Positions 1 to 7,743 of a stretch of 15,890 nt of DNA are shown in pieces. Made by a program: the position numbers and the translations under genes. Under the pieces are notes generated by a model, which worked only from the letters and a program-made list of their open reading frames with translations, was not told the origin of the DNA and did no database searches. Location: NCBI GenBank assembly GCA_002317145.1, contig DCIT01000011.1, positions 1 through 15,890 of the forward strand, in the 5' to 3' direction. Within the stretch, counting starts at the first letter, position 1. Every line of letters begins with the position of its first letter. The DNA comes from Caryophanales bacterium UBA1719 (GTDB lineage Bacteria; Bacillota_I; Bacilli_A; RFN20; CAG-826).

Positions 1-2
1 AA

Positions 3-635
3 GGATTAGCATCGATTTGTTTCTTCCTTATTCCAATTGTTGGATTAACTTTTATTAATAAAAAAGTTGATATTATTCCAACTATTTGTCTATTTATTGG
101 ATTAGGATTTGGAGTATTAGGAGATGTATTTCTAAATTTAAGAGATCTATTTAAAAAACCTATTAAAGATTATATTTCTCTAGGTGGAGTAGTTGCTTTC
201 TTTATCGGACATGTATTTTATTTAATACATTTATTTATGATTATCGCTAATAAATCTTATTGTGATAAGAAATTATTATTTATTCCTATTTTAGCAGCGA
301 TAATCATTACGTTATTATTAACGTATTTAGTACACAAATTCATTGATAAAAGCAAAAAAGAAAAAAGTGTCGCAATTGTTTATATAAGTATTATTTCTTT
401 ACTTTCATGCATGGCGTTATTTAATTTAGCTAGTTCAATATCTGGACATGATTTACAGTCTAATTATTTTATTGTGATGTTTGTTGCTTGTGTAGCATTT
501 GCGCTAAGTGATGTCATTCTTATCTTTAATTCATTTGGTAGACATCCTCGTCCTTGGATTAGTGCTTTAAATTTAGTGCTTTATTACTCTGCTCAGATAT
601 TAGTGGGTGTGAGCATTTTACTTTTCTATATATAA
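3..635 (+). CDS. YhhN/TMEM86-family membrane protein, lysoplasmalogenase-like (5'-truncated by window)
   Basis: The frame is open from the window edge, so the Met at 237 is internal and the true start lies upstream. The 210 visible codons are almost wholly hydrophobic, with about six or seven predicted membrane segments. Family-like signatures appear in the expected order: GDVFL (fragment residues 40-44), FFIGHVFY (66-73), SDVIL (169-173) and a C-terminal YYSAQ helix (194-198). YhhN/TMEM86 proteins are integral membrane enzymes; characterised members hydrolyse the vinyl-ether bond of lysoplasmalogen, and many bacterial members are untested. The fragment matches the C-terminal bulk of a protein of roughly 220 residues, so little appears to be missing. 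It has no evident link to the sugar genes downstream, which have their own promoter. Assignment rests on motif recognition; substrate is unknown. Confidence 0.75.
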   Translation, partial: GLASICFFLIPIVGLTFINKKVDIIPTICLFIGLGFGVLGDVFLNLRDLFKKPIKDYISLGGVVAFFIGHVFYLIHLFMIIANKSYCDKKLLFIPILAAIIITLLLTYLVHKFIDKSKKEKSVAIVYISIISLLSCMALFNLASSISGHDLQSNYFIVMFVACVAFALSDVILIFNSFGRHPRPWISALNLVLYYSAQILVGVSILLFYI

Positions 636-645
636 AATATAGAAA
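623..645. repeat. AT-rich inverted repeat at the end of the YhhN-like gene
   Basis: Nine-base arms (tttctatat and atatagaaa) surround a five-base centre, overlapping the stop codon of the membrane-protein gene. It could form a weak hairpin in RNA and help end transcription. There is no T-run directly after it and it is almost entirely A/T, so a role as a terminator is only a guess. Confidence 0.3.
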
Positions 646-650
646 TATCC

Positions 651-678
651 TTTACTTAATAATTGATACGACTATAAT
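651..678 (+). promoter_or_regulatory. Predicted sigma-A promoter for the GH4 operon
   Basis: A TTTACT -35-like box (651-656) lies 16 bases before a perfect TATAAT (673-678). Transcription would start near 685, followed by a ribosome site AGAGG (691-695), nine bases before the ATG at 705. The arrangement is good, but in DNA this AT-rich chance matches are common. Confidence 0.55.
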
Positions 679-704
679 AAATAACTAATTAGAGGTTTTT
701 AAAT

Positions 705-2153
705 ATGAAAAACGTAACTATCTGTTATATCGGTGGCGGTAGTAAAAACTGGGCACAGAAATATTTTTCTGATTTAGTTTTACAAGACAAAATTTGCGGG
801 ACTATGAGACTTTATGACATAGATAAATCTATGGCGAAAGTTAATAAAAGATACTTTGAAAAATTAATGAAAAATAATCAAGGCAAGGTAAATACGGAAT
901 GGAAAGTTGAAGTATATACCGATATTGATTCAGCTTTAAAAGGAGTGGATATTGTCATTATTTCTATTCTTCCTTATAAGATGATTAATATGTATCATGA
1001 TGTTCATCATGCTGAGAAATATGGAATATATCAACCAGTCGGAGATACTGTTGGTGTTGGCGGATATTCTCGTGCATTAAGAACATTAGGTAGTTATAAG
1101 TTCTTTGCTACTAAAATAAAAGAGAATTGTCCGAATGCTTGGGTTATTAACTATACCAATCCAATGAGTATGTGTACAAATGCTTTATTCTTTACTTTCC
1201 CAGAGATTAAAGCTTTTGGATGTTGTCATGAAGTATTCGCTATTCAATCTATGATATGTGATGTATATGATATGTATAACGCTTTAGATAATGAAGGCAA
1301 GAAATGCTTTATGAATTCTGATTTGAAAGGAACCATTGAAGCGCTTAAGAAAACTAATTATAGTTTTAATCACTTTGAAAGCTATCATCCAGATTTAGAT
1401 AGACATAATATTGATACGACGATTCAAGGTATTAACCATTTTACTTTTATAGGTGATGCGAAATATAAAGATTTAGATTTAATTCCAATTTATAAAGCAT
1501 TTATGTCAATGCATCAAGAATATACAAAGAGAAATTTAGTTAGATTTGATTTATATAAGACTCATGGCATGTTTGGAGGAGCAAGAGACAGACATTTGGC
1601 GGAATTTGTTCCTGAAACTTATTTACCTTTAAATAAATCTGATTATAACTATGAACATGGTTTTATCTTAACTACTGTTAGATCAAGAATGATTAATGAT
1701 ATTGTTACAAAGATTAAATTAAAATTTAAGACTTATTGTCCATTTGTTAAATTAAAACCTAAGAAGAGTGATGAAGAAGGCACTATTCTTTTAACTGCTT
1801 TATTAGGACTTGGAGATTTTACTAGTAACGTAAATACTTTAAACAGAGGCCAAGCTCCGGATTTACCTTTAGGTACCGCTGTAGAATCTAATGCTAGGTT
1901 TACTAAAGATCATATTGAACCTATGAATTGTGGAGAGATTAAAGATAAATTTATTCATGACAGAGTCTATTTACACGCTTTAAATCAAAAAGAATTTGTT
2001 GAAGCATATAATAGACAAGATAAAGAGGCGTTACGTAAAATCTTTAAAAGAGATCCTGAAGTTAGTAGACTTCCTAGTGATAAACAAGACAAATTATTTG
2101 ATGAATTAATTCATTTAAATAGAAAGTGTTTAGCAGACTGGTTACTTAAATAA
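705..2153 (+). CDS. lplD: GH4 alpha-galacturonidase-like glycosidase (LplD type)
   Basis: GH4 enzymes bind NAD+ and a divalent metal (usually Mn2+) and cleave glycosides by an oxidation/elimination mechanism in the cytoplasm. The N-terminus is a Rossmann fold with IGGGS (residues 9-13) and an acidic strand end at LYDID (36-40). Family landmarks follow: PVGDT (111-115), NYTNPM (149-154), CCHEV (173-177) with C174 and H175, GINH (242-245) with the likely metal ligand H245, and DRHLAEF (295-301). CHEV in this position is the motif reported for alpha-galacturonidases such as B. subtilis LplD, in place of the motifs of GH4 alpha-glucosidases or alpha-galactosidases. At 482 residues it is slightly longer than LplD. 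No signal peptide. First gene of a three-gene operon, with a clear ribosome site at 691-695. Co-location with uxaB, uxaA and a rhamnosidase supports release of galacturonate from pectic oligosaccharides. The family is secure; the substrate is well supported but untested. Confidence 0.9.
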   Translation: MKNVTICYIGGGSKNWAQKYFSDLVLQDKICGTMRLYDIDKSMAKVNKRYFEKLMKNNQGKVNTEWKVEVYTDIDSALKGVDIVIISILPYKMINMYHDVHHAEKYGIYQPVGDTVGVGGYSRALRTLGSYKFFATKIKENCPNAWVINYTNPMSMCTNALFFTFPEIKAFGCCHEVFAIQSMICDVYDMYNALDNEGKKCFMNSDLKGTIEALKKTNYSFNHFESYHPDLDRHNIDTTIQGINHFTFIGDAKYKDLDLIPIYKAFMSMHQEYTKRNLVRFDLYKTHGMFGGARDRHLAEFVPETYLPLNKSDYNYEHGFILTTVRSRMINDIVTKIKLKFKTYCPFVKLKPKKSDEEGTILLTALLGLGDFTSNVNTLNRGQAPDLPLGTAVESNARFTKDHIEPMNCGEIKDKFIHDRVYLHALNQKEFVEAYNRQDKEALRKIFKRDPEVSRLPSDKQDKLFDELIHLNRKCLADWLLK

Positions 2154-3400
2154 TGTCTATCCCCTTGTTAGTTGTTGTAATAGTTATTTCGATTTTAATC
2201 TTACTTTTTGCGTTAATGTTTGTTTTTAACAAAATTAATCCAAAAATAAGTAGAAAACATCTTAAATTTTTTACTAAGAAATATATTATTGAATATCATA
2301 ACGAAGGGAATGAGACTCCATATTTAATTAAGAAAAATTTAGATGGATCAATCTCAGATGACGAGTTTCGTGTTGTCTGCTGCGCTGATCTACATTTAGC
2401 GACGGAAGAATGTGAATTTGGTTTAACTGTGTTAGATAGATTAATTGATAAAACTCAACCTGATTTATTAGTCTTGTTAGGTGATAATGCCTGTGATAGA
2501 GATGATACTTTTATCGAAGATAAATTAATTAAATTATTTGAGAAAAAGAAATTACATTATGCTTTTATTTTAGGTAATCATGATAGTGAATATCTAATCA
2601 ACAAAGAAACTAGTAATATTAAAAATCTTGATAAAGAAACCTATGAAAAAATAAGAAAGAAATATCGTATTTATAAATTTGAAAACTTAATGAGATCTAA
2701 GTATTGTGTTAGTTATTTAAAAGATTTAAATATTTCTGGAGTCGGCAACTATTCTATTAATATTAAAAACTCAAAAGGAGTAATCAAAACATTATATTTC
2801 ATGGATAGTGGAGATTATGCTTTTGGAGTTAAAAGAAAAGACTTTGGAACTGAAAAGCGTTGCTATGATTACATCCATGAAGATCAATTAGAATGGTATA
2901 AAAATCAAGTTAATAAAAATAAAGTCGATAGTATCGTCTTTATTCATATTCCATTAAAGGAATATTGGAATGCTTATAAGCTTTCTTTATTACCTTTCTA
3001 TAACTTTAGAAAGCAATTTGGTAATAACTACGAGAAGCCTTGTTCAAGTGATATACCTTCAAATGCCTTTAAAGAGTTTAAAGAAAACCACACTAAAATA
3101 GTTGTTGCAGGACACGATCATAAAAATGATAGTTGTATTAACTATAAAGGTGTTAAATTAATGTATTCTCAAGGTTTGCAATATGATGGAGCATACAACC
3201 GTCGTAAGAAAAATCCTAAGTTATTTCGTCTCTTATATAAACACGGAATTAAGTGCTATATTGAAGGCGTATCAGTATTTGATATAACTAAAGATAAAGT
3301 TAATATTATTCCTGTTTATGCTGAAAAAGAAGAAGTGTTTGATGGACTAGAAAGATATTATAAAAGAGCGTGGTTAGAAGGAACATATAAAAGTAAATGA
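2153..3400 (+). CDS. Membrane-anchored calcineurin-like metallophosphoesterase, Dcr2/PAP16-like
   Basis: Residues 4-25 form one hydrophobic helix followed by a lysine/arginine-rich stretch (27-43); the positive-inside rule then places the catalytic domain on the cytoplasmic face. The dimetal phosphoesterase motifs are complete: DLH (79-81), GDN (110-112), GNHD (141-144), FIHIP (263-267) with H265, and GHDH (320-323). The surrounding pattern (MDSGDY 217-222, a DQLEWY segment at 244-249, HIPLKEY 265-271, GHDHKND 320-326) resembles the Dcr2/plant purple-acid-phosphatase-16 branch. Such enzymes hydrolyse phosphomonoesters or diesters; the substrate cannot be read from the sequence. The ATG overlaps the preceding stop as TAATG, with no separate ribosome site, indicating translational coupling to the GH4 gene. 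It also overlaps the next gene by ATGA. This tight packing suggests it acts on a phosphorylated sugar or glycan intermediate, which is inference. Confidence 0.87.
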   Translation: MSIPLLVVVIVISILILLFALMFVFNKINPKISRKHLKFFTKKYIIEYHNEGNETPYLIKKNLDGSISDDEFRVVCCADLHLATEECEFGLTVLDRLIDKTQPDLLVLLGDNACDRDDTFIEDKLIKLFEKKKLHYAFILGNHDSEYLINKETSNIKNLDKETYEKIRKKYRIYKFENLMRSKYCVSYLKDLNISGVGNYSINIKNSKGVIKTLYFMDSGDYAFGVKRKDFGTEKRCYDYIHEDQLEWYKNQVNKNKVDSIVFIHIPLKEYWNAYKLSLLPFYNFRKQFGNNYEKPCSSDIPSNAFKEFKENHTKIVVAGHDHKNDSCINYKGVKLMYSQGLQYDGAYNRRKKNPKLFRLLYKHGIKCYIEGVSVFDITKDKVNIIPVYAEKEEVFDGLERYYKRAWLEGTYKSK

Positions 3401-5289
3401 ATTACGATGAACTTATAAATTTTAAGTGGGGCAGTAAACCTCAAGGAAAAATAAAAAGAAAACATCTCGCGAAGAAGTGGATGTTTATTAAACCTGATGT
3501 TGGTAATCTTTCTCCCGCTCCTCAAATACCGTTTTGTTCTTTCAATATTGTCCCTTATTTTGGAGGATATCCTTCAGGATTCTCTAAATATGAATATTGT
3601 GCCTGGGGTACTCCTAGAAAAATAGAAAATGCAAAATTAATGGGATTTACTCATTTCTCATTTTCTGGTGCAGGTGATCTACATAACTTTCATAACTATT
3701 TCTTAGTTAAACCAAGCAAAGATAGTGTTGATGTAATTAAAGAGAATTATTCTTTAAATGGTTTTGATTTAGTCACTCCAGTCTATACGATAAAAACAAT
3801 TGTTAATGGTAGATGCGCGTATTATAAAATCATCTCTAACGAGAATATTACTTTAATACCGGGATTTAGCGGATTAACTACTAAAAGATACAAAAGTAGA
3901 ATAGTTAATGCGCATATCAAACAAAATGAAAAATCATTTAATATAAACGTTGATTACTCTTTCTTATATTTATATTGGAGAGTAAAGATAATTAAAGGTG
4001 ATATTGTTAAAGTAACGGAAAGTGAAATTACTTTATCTAGAGAGGCGGAATTTATTATCTCTTTCTCAACTTATTCTGAAGAAGATGCTAACTCAATTAT
4101 CCCAACATTTAATAAAACTGAAGCTATCAATAAATGGCAATCATATTTTAAAGTTTTTGATGTTAAAGAAAGCTCCAATTATAAGAAATTATTTTATACC
4201 GCTTTAATGTTTGCATTAAAGAAACCATATATTTATGATGATGAACATATTTATGATTTTGCAACAATGTGGGATGTTTATAAAACATTACTCCCATTAA
4301 TATTTTTATTCTATAAAAAAGAAGCAAGTATTATCACAAATAATATGCTTAAATTAGTGAATGAAGATGGAAGATTTTATCACGCTAACTTATTCTCTAT
4401 TAAAAAACCTGTCTTATCTGATCAAGCTATTTGTTTGATTAACATTTCTTTATCTACTGCTGCGCAATATGGAGTAGAGTTCGATAAAGAACTAGCTAAG
4501 AAACTTCAAAGAAATGAAATTGAATATTATTTACATAACTTAGACAAATTAGAGAGAACAACATATTTATTAGATCTTTGTGATGCAATAACCGCTTATT
4601 ACAATGCTTACAAAATTGATTTAGGACTTAATAAAGTTAAAGAGTTAATTAATAAAGCATTTGAACAAGATAAAGTTTATTTAGATAAAACTTCTACTTA
4701 TTATGAAGGTAATTATTCTAATTACTCATTCCGCGTTTCTTCATCTACTATTTATCGTTTAGATAATAAAGCTGCTTTAAACAAAGCTTTAGATAAATTC
4801 TTTGGATTTAGAGGAAGAAATACACATAGATTCTTTAAACCTGTATCTACTCCCGTGTCAGTTAAAGTGTATATGAAACATTGTAAAAGGTTTGAAGGTT
4901 TAAATAATGAACCAGATATGGAATCAATGTATTTATATTCTTATTTAGGAAATTATGAAAAACAAAATAAAGTAATTAGAGATGTAGTTGAAAACTCCTT
5001 CTCTTTAAATAATAACGGTGTTCCTGGAAACGACGATAATGGTGGTTTATCTAGTTGGTTAACATTCAATCTTCTTGGTATATTCCCAATAGTTGGAACT
5101 AATAAAATTAAAGTTGGTTTACCTTTCTTAAGTGAAGTTAAGGCCGGTAACTTAATAATTAAAAGACATGGCGAACCTCGTTTATATAAATATGAGAAAG
5201 TTTTGTTCAATAATAAAGAATTAGATAACAACGAATTAACCGCTGAGCAAGTATTAAAAGGCGGTATATTAGATGTATATCTAAAATAA
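3397..5289 (+). CDS. GH92 alpha-mannosidase-like glycoside hydrolase
   Basis: GH92 enzymes are Ca2+-dependent inverting exo-alpha-mannosidases with an N-terminal beta-sandwich and a C-terminal (alpha/alpha)6 barrel. Both parts are visible: an N-terminal GFTHFSFSGAG (83-93), the family's hairpin-like GFSHxHLSGxG segment; a barrel starting near ATMWDVYKTLLPL (289-301); YYEGNYSNYSF (435-445); LNNEPDMESMYLYSYLG (502-518), matching the GNEP...YLY motif; and GNDDNGGLSSW (544-554), where the family's base-activating acids lie. E437 sits about where the general acid is expected relative to GNDD. At 630 residues it is shorter than usual (about 700-760) and has no signal peptide, although most studied GH92 enzymes are exported. 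The ATG overlaps the upstream TGA (ATGA), with AGAAGGA at 3376-3382 as a distant ribosome site. Mannose linkage specificity is unknown, and the match is divergent enough that another alpha-linked sugar is possible. Confidence 0.8.
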   Translation: MNYDELINFKWGSKPQGKIKRKHLAKKWMFIKPDVGNLSPAPQIPFCSFNIVPYFGGYPSGFSKYEYCAWGTPRKIENAKLMGFTHFSFSGAGDLHNFHNYFLVKPSKDSVDVIKENYSLNGFDLVTPVYTIKTIVNGRCAYYKIISNENITLIPGFSGLTTKRYKSRIVNAHIKQNEKSFNINVDYSFLYLYWRVKIIKGDIVKVTESEITLSREAEFIISFSTYSEEDANSIIPTFNKTEAINKWQSYFKVFDVKESSNYKKLFYTALMFALKKPYIYDDEHIYDFATMWDVYKTLLPLIFLFYKKEASIITNNMLKLVNEDGRFYHANLFSIKKPVLSDQAICLINISLSTAAQYGVEFDKELAKKLQRNEIEYYLHNLDKLERTTYLLDLCDAITAYYNAYKIDLGLNKVKELINKAFEQDKVYLDKTSTYYEGNYSNYSFRVSSSTIYRLDNKAALNKALDKFFGFRGRNTHRFFKPVSTPVSVKVYMKHCKRFEGLNNEPDMESMYLYSYLGNYEKQNKVIRDVVENSFSLNNNGVPGNDDNGGLSSWLTFNLLGIFPIVGTNKIKVGLPFLSEVKAGNLIIKRHGEPRLYKYEKVLFNNKELDNNELTAEQVLKGGILDVYLK

Positions 5290-5290
5290 T

Positions 5291-7183
5291 TTATTTAGTT
5301 ATTGTTTCTTCTTTACGAGTATATTCTTTAAAATCGATTGTTAATTTATTTTTATCAGAAACAAATATTATTGGATTTTCTTTATCAAAGACATATTGAT
5401 CATTAAAGACGAATTTACTTTCAAAACGTGGATAATGATTTTTCATTTTTATTCCATTAAAGTGGCAACGTTTATTGTAGATATATTGGAAACCTTTATA
5501 GAGTATTTCTTTCTCTTTGATTAAAGGTGAATTATCTAATACGTTAGCGATAAATTCTTTTAAAGTCATCGTATCATCAACTTCAAAAATATAGTAGTGG
5601 TCATCAACAGAATTATTCATTAAATCATATTGCTTTAAATTAAAGTTAGGAGTTTTGCCATCTTGTTTAATTGACTTATCATTTGTTGAATCAACCCAAG
5701 ATAAATTAGCGTTAGTTCTTATCATAACGTTGATATTATGATATCTACCAAAGACAAAGCCTTTATATAAATAATCTAAATTAACTTCCTCAAATTTCTC
5801 TAATGGAAAATAGACATGAGTTAATTTAGGATTTTTATAATAGGCAATTAAAATGTTTTTAAATTGCATGCAATCAGGATTACGTTTTGATCCGATCCAA
5901 TAATCCGGGCTACCAGTTTTATCCATTGTTTTAGCTGGAGCGGTTGTAAACACACTTAATCCATCTAAGTTTATAATATGTGAGACTTGTTGGAAGCTTA
6001 CTTTTTTGACTTGATATCTAGTTAAACTAGAAACACTATAATTGTTATTTACATAAGTGTAAGTATCACCTCTAGCATAGCTAGTATAGTTATAATTATT
6101 CTTATCTAATTTTCTAATAATTGAAAATAAGAATGGTGTAAGTTTAATAATAGTTTTATATGGTTTGACACTTTTAAACATTGCATGGTTCCACATTTCT
6201 TGGTCACTTAAATATTTTGAAATATTTCTTAAAGCAACATAAGAACCGGATGTTCCGCTTGTCATAATATAACGAACGTTTTTATCTTCGTATTTTAATA
6301 GGCCATGTTTCCTATATTCTTTGCCATTTAAGCCGTTAGATTCTTTTAATATTCTTTCTTTAGTATTAAAAATATCTAAGAAAACTTGGGGTAATTTATA
6401 TACATGATTTCCATTTTTATCTTTTGCTTTTAACATCAAGAAGAAGCACGCTTCTCTTTCGTGATTAACTTTAATTTCGTCTCCTAGCAAACTCTTGATA
6501 TGTGGTAGTAAATAATTGTAATAATTAATTTTATTATCAACATATGCTCTAGCAGTTGCTTTGTTGTAAGTTAAATCCGGAGTAACTGAGTTAAAGATAT
6601 CAAAACACATTAAATCTAAAATAATTTTAAATTTGTCTCTTAGTTTTTCATCTTTTGAAAATTCAATAATGTTGCCTAATGCTCCGAGTGTTTCAGGATA
6701 ATAGTTACAACTACCAAATTCACTAAATCCAAATTTATAAATAAATTCACACCAGTCATTTAATCTAGTTAAAGCAGAGCTAGCTAAATCTATTCCTGTT
6801 TTGTCTTTATAAAATTTATTTTCTGGATATGTTGATCCTAATAAATATTCACTAACATCAATAATTAATTGATGATTTTCAGTCCATGTGCACATTGAGT
6901 GACAGGATTGATCTTCAAATGGAAATTTAGATAAGACATTTAAAATAGTTTGTTCAACTTCCTTACCGATTACTTCTTTATATCCAAGTAATATTCTTGT
7001 AAATATTTCAATTCTAAAATCACTGCAATCATATTTTTGTTCAATCAAGGATAAACCTTGTTTAATCATTTCAGCAATCTTAACTTTATCTGTCCCGCCA
7101 TTAAATAAATACTCTAATAATTTAGGAGTATTTTCATCAAAGTCTCTAGCGTATTTATATGTGTAATCAATTTGAGTATCCAT
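5291..7183 (-). CDS. Unnamed protein, probable alpha/alpha-toroid plus beta-sandwich (heparinase/PL-like)
   Basis: No named family can be assigned with certainty. With the start at 7183 (630 residues), about residues 1-330 look all-helical, with a conserved-looking CTWTENH (98-104), SEYLLGSTYPENKF (111-124) and FGFSEFGSCNYY (151-162). Residues about 370-630 look beta-rich, with SFQQV (396-400), LDGLSVFTTAP (406-416), DYWIGSKRNPDCMQFKN (427-443), THVYFP (455-460) and GFVFGR (475-480). This two-part layout and these motifs recall heparinase II/III-like and other alpha/alpha-toroid polysaccharide lyases and a related family of bacterial hypotheticals. No signal peptide. Last gene of the minus-strand operon. 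Upstream GTG (7213) and ATG (7210) starts exist, but 7183 is preferred: it follows the HAD stop as TAG-T-ATG and has AAAGAG about eight bases upstream. Enzymatic role (lyase or hydrolase) is inferred from architecture and neighbours only. Confidence 0.8.
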   Translation of the reverse strand: MDTQIDYTYKYARDFDENTPKLLEYLFNGGTDKVKIAEMIKQGLSLIEQKYDCSDFRIEIFTRILLGYKEVIGKEVEQTILNVLSKFPFEDQSCHSMCTWTENHQLIIDVSEYLLGSTYPENKFYKDKTGIDLASSALTRLNDWCEFIYKFGFSEFGSCNYYPETLGALGNIIEFSKDEKLRDKFKIILDLMCFDIFNSVTPDLTYNKATARAYVDNKINYYNYLLPHIKSLLGDEIKVNHEREACFFLMLKAKDKNGNHVYKLPQVFLDIFNTKERILKESNGLNGKEYRKHGLLKYEDKNVRYIMTSGTSGSYVALRNISKYLSDQEMWNHAMFKSVKPYKTIIKLTPFLFSIIRKLDKNNYNYTSYARGDTYTYVNNNYSVSSLTRYQVKKVSFQQVSHIINLDGLSVFTTAPAKTMDKTGSPDYWIGSKRNPDCMQFKNILIAYYKNPKLTHVYFPLEKFEEVNLDYLYKGFVFGRYHNINVMIRTNANLSWVDSTNDKSIKQDGKTPNFNLKQYDLMNNSVDDHYYIFEVDDTMTLKEFIANVLDNSPLIKEKEILYKGFQYIYNKRCHFNGIKMKNHYPRFESKFVFNDQYVFDKENPIIFVSDKNKLTIDFKEYTRKEETITK

Positions 7184-7184
7184 A

Positions 7185-7742
7185 CTATTTCTCTTTCTTA
7201 AATTGTCCATCACCTAACACACGATTTCCAGTTTTTGCATATTTTAATAAGTACATATCATGATCCTTATCATAATAATAATCATCAAACATTTTCTCAT
7301 GGAAAACTTCGTTATATCTTACTACTTTTTCTTCTGATCTGCACTTTTTACCTATTTTACCTGTTGTAATATCCATCTCAGTTGCAATTAAAGTTCCAAT
7401 CTTTAATCTTTTTGCAATTTCTTCTAATAAAGGACGTGGTGTGGCACTTATAACAACGTCATCATCTTTATGAAGCTTATGATAATGAGAATAAACATCT
7501 TTTTCATGAATGTCCCAAAAGTCTTTCATAGTTTGCTGTAAATTAGGAATATAAGGAACATATGTGTACATATGAGTTCTATAATGTGGCTCATCAATAA
7601 TTTTTAATTTATATAACAAGTCAAAGAACTTAAGTTGTATCTTATGTCTAAACTTAATCTTTAAATTCTTCTCAGCGTATTCTCTGAAGTAATCTTCAGT
7701 ATCGCCATGTAGGATAGTTCCATCAAAATCGTATACGTTCAT
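7185..7742 (-). CDS. HAD-superfamily phosphatase (subclass IB-like)
   Basis: HAD phosphatases hydrolyse phosphomonoesters through an Asp-phosphate intermediate. Motif I is VYDFDGT (3-9), with nucleophile D5 and acid/base D7. Motif II is VVISATP (96-102) with S99 or T101. KCRSEEKV (133-140) resembles the NCxGEEKV motif and supplies the motif III lysine. The acidic YYDKDHD segment (156-162) followed by LLKYAK corresponds to motif IV. The helical cap is the roughly 75-residue insertion between motifs I and II. The 185-residue length is typical of small cytosolic members. The ATG at 7742 follows the epimerase stop after one base, and its own TAG is one base before the next gene, so it is firmly inside the operon. 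It shares the locus with a second, unrelated phosphatase (2153-3400). Likely substrates are a sugar phosphate or phosphorylated glycan; specificity cannot be told. Confidence 0.83.
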   Translation of the reverse strand: MNVYDFDGTILHGDTEDYFREYAEKNLKIKFRHKIQLKFFDLLYKLKIIDEPHYRTHMYTYVPYIPNLQQTMKDFWDIHEKDVYSHYHKLHKDDDVVISATPRPLLEEIAKRLKIGTLIATEMDITTGKIGKKCRSEEKVVRYNEVFHEKMFDDYYYDKDHDMYLLKYAKTGNRVLGDGQFKKEK

Positions 7743-7743
7743 A

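Noticed and set aside
237..635. A complete 132-residue membrane protein starting at ATG 237
   Set aside because: The same frame is open back to base 3 and encodes family motifs (GDVFL, FFIGHVFY) before this Met, so 237 is internal to a longer, window-truncated gene.
2062..2079. A short stretch containing agacttcctag that recurs near 11613
   Set aside because: Both copies encode Arg-Leu-Pro-Ser in unrelated proteins; chance similarity helped by codon bias, not a repeat element.
4022..4207. Small open frame on the plus strand inside the GH92-like gene
   Set aside because: Out of frame with a gene showing continuous family motifs; composition is that of a shifted frame and no ribosome site supports it.
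4953..5231. Antisense open frame over the end of the GH92-like gene
   Set aside because: It lies opposite the conserved GNDD region; the sequence resembles no protein family and has no promoter or ribosome site.
7184..7213. Longer starts (GTG 7213, ATG 7210) for the toroid protein
   Set aside because: They would overlap the HAD coding region by 26-29 bases. The ATG at 7183 fits the TAG-T-ATG spacing used at the previous junction and has a purine-rich upstream site.
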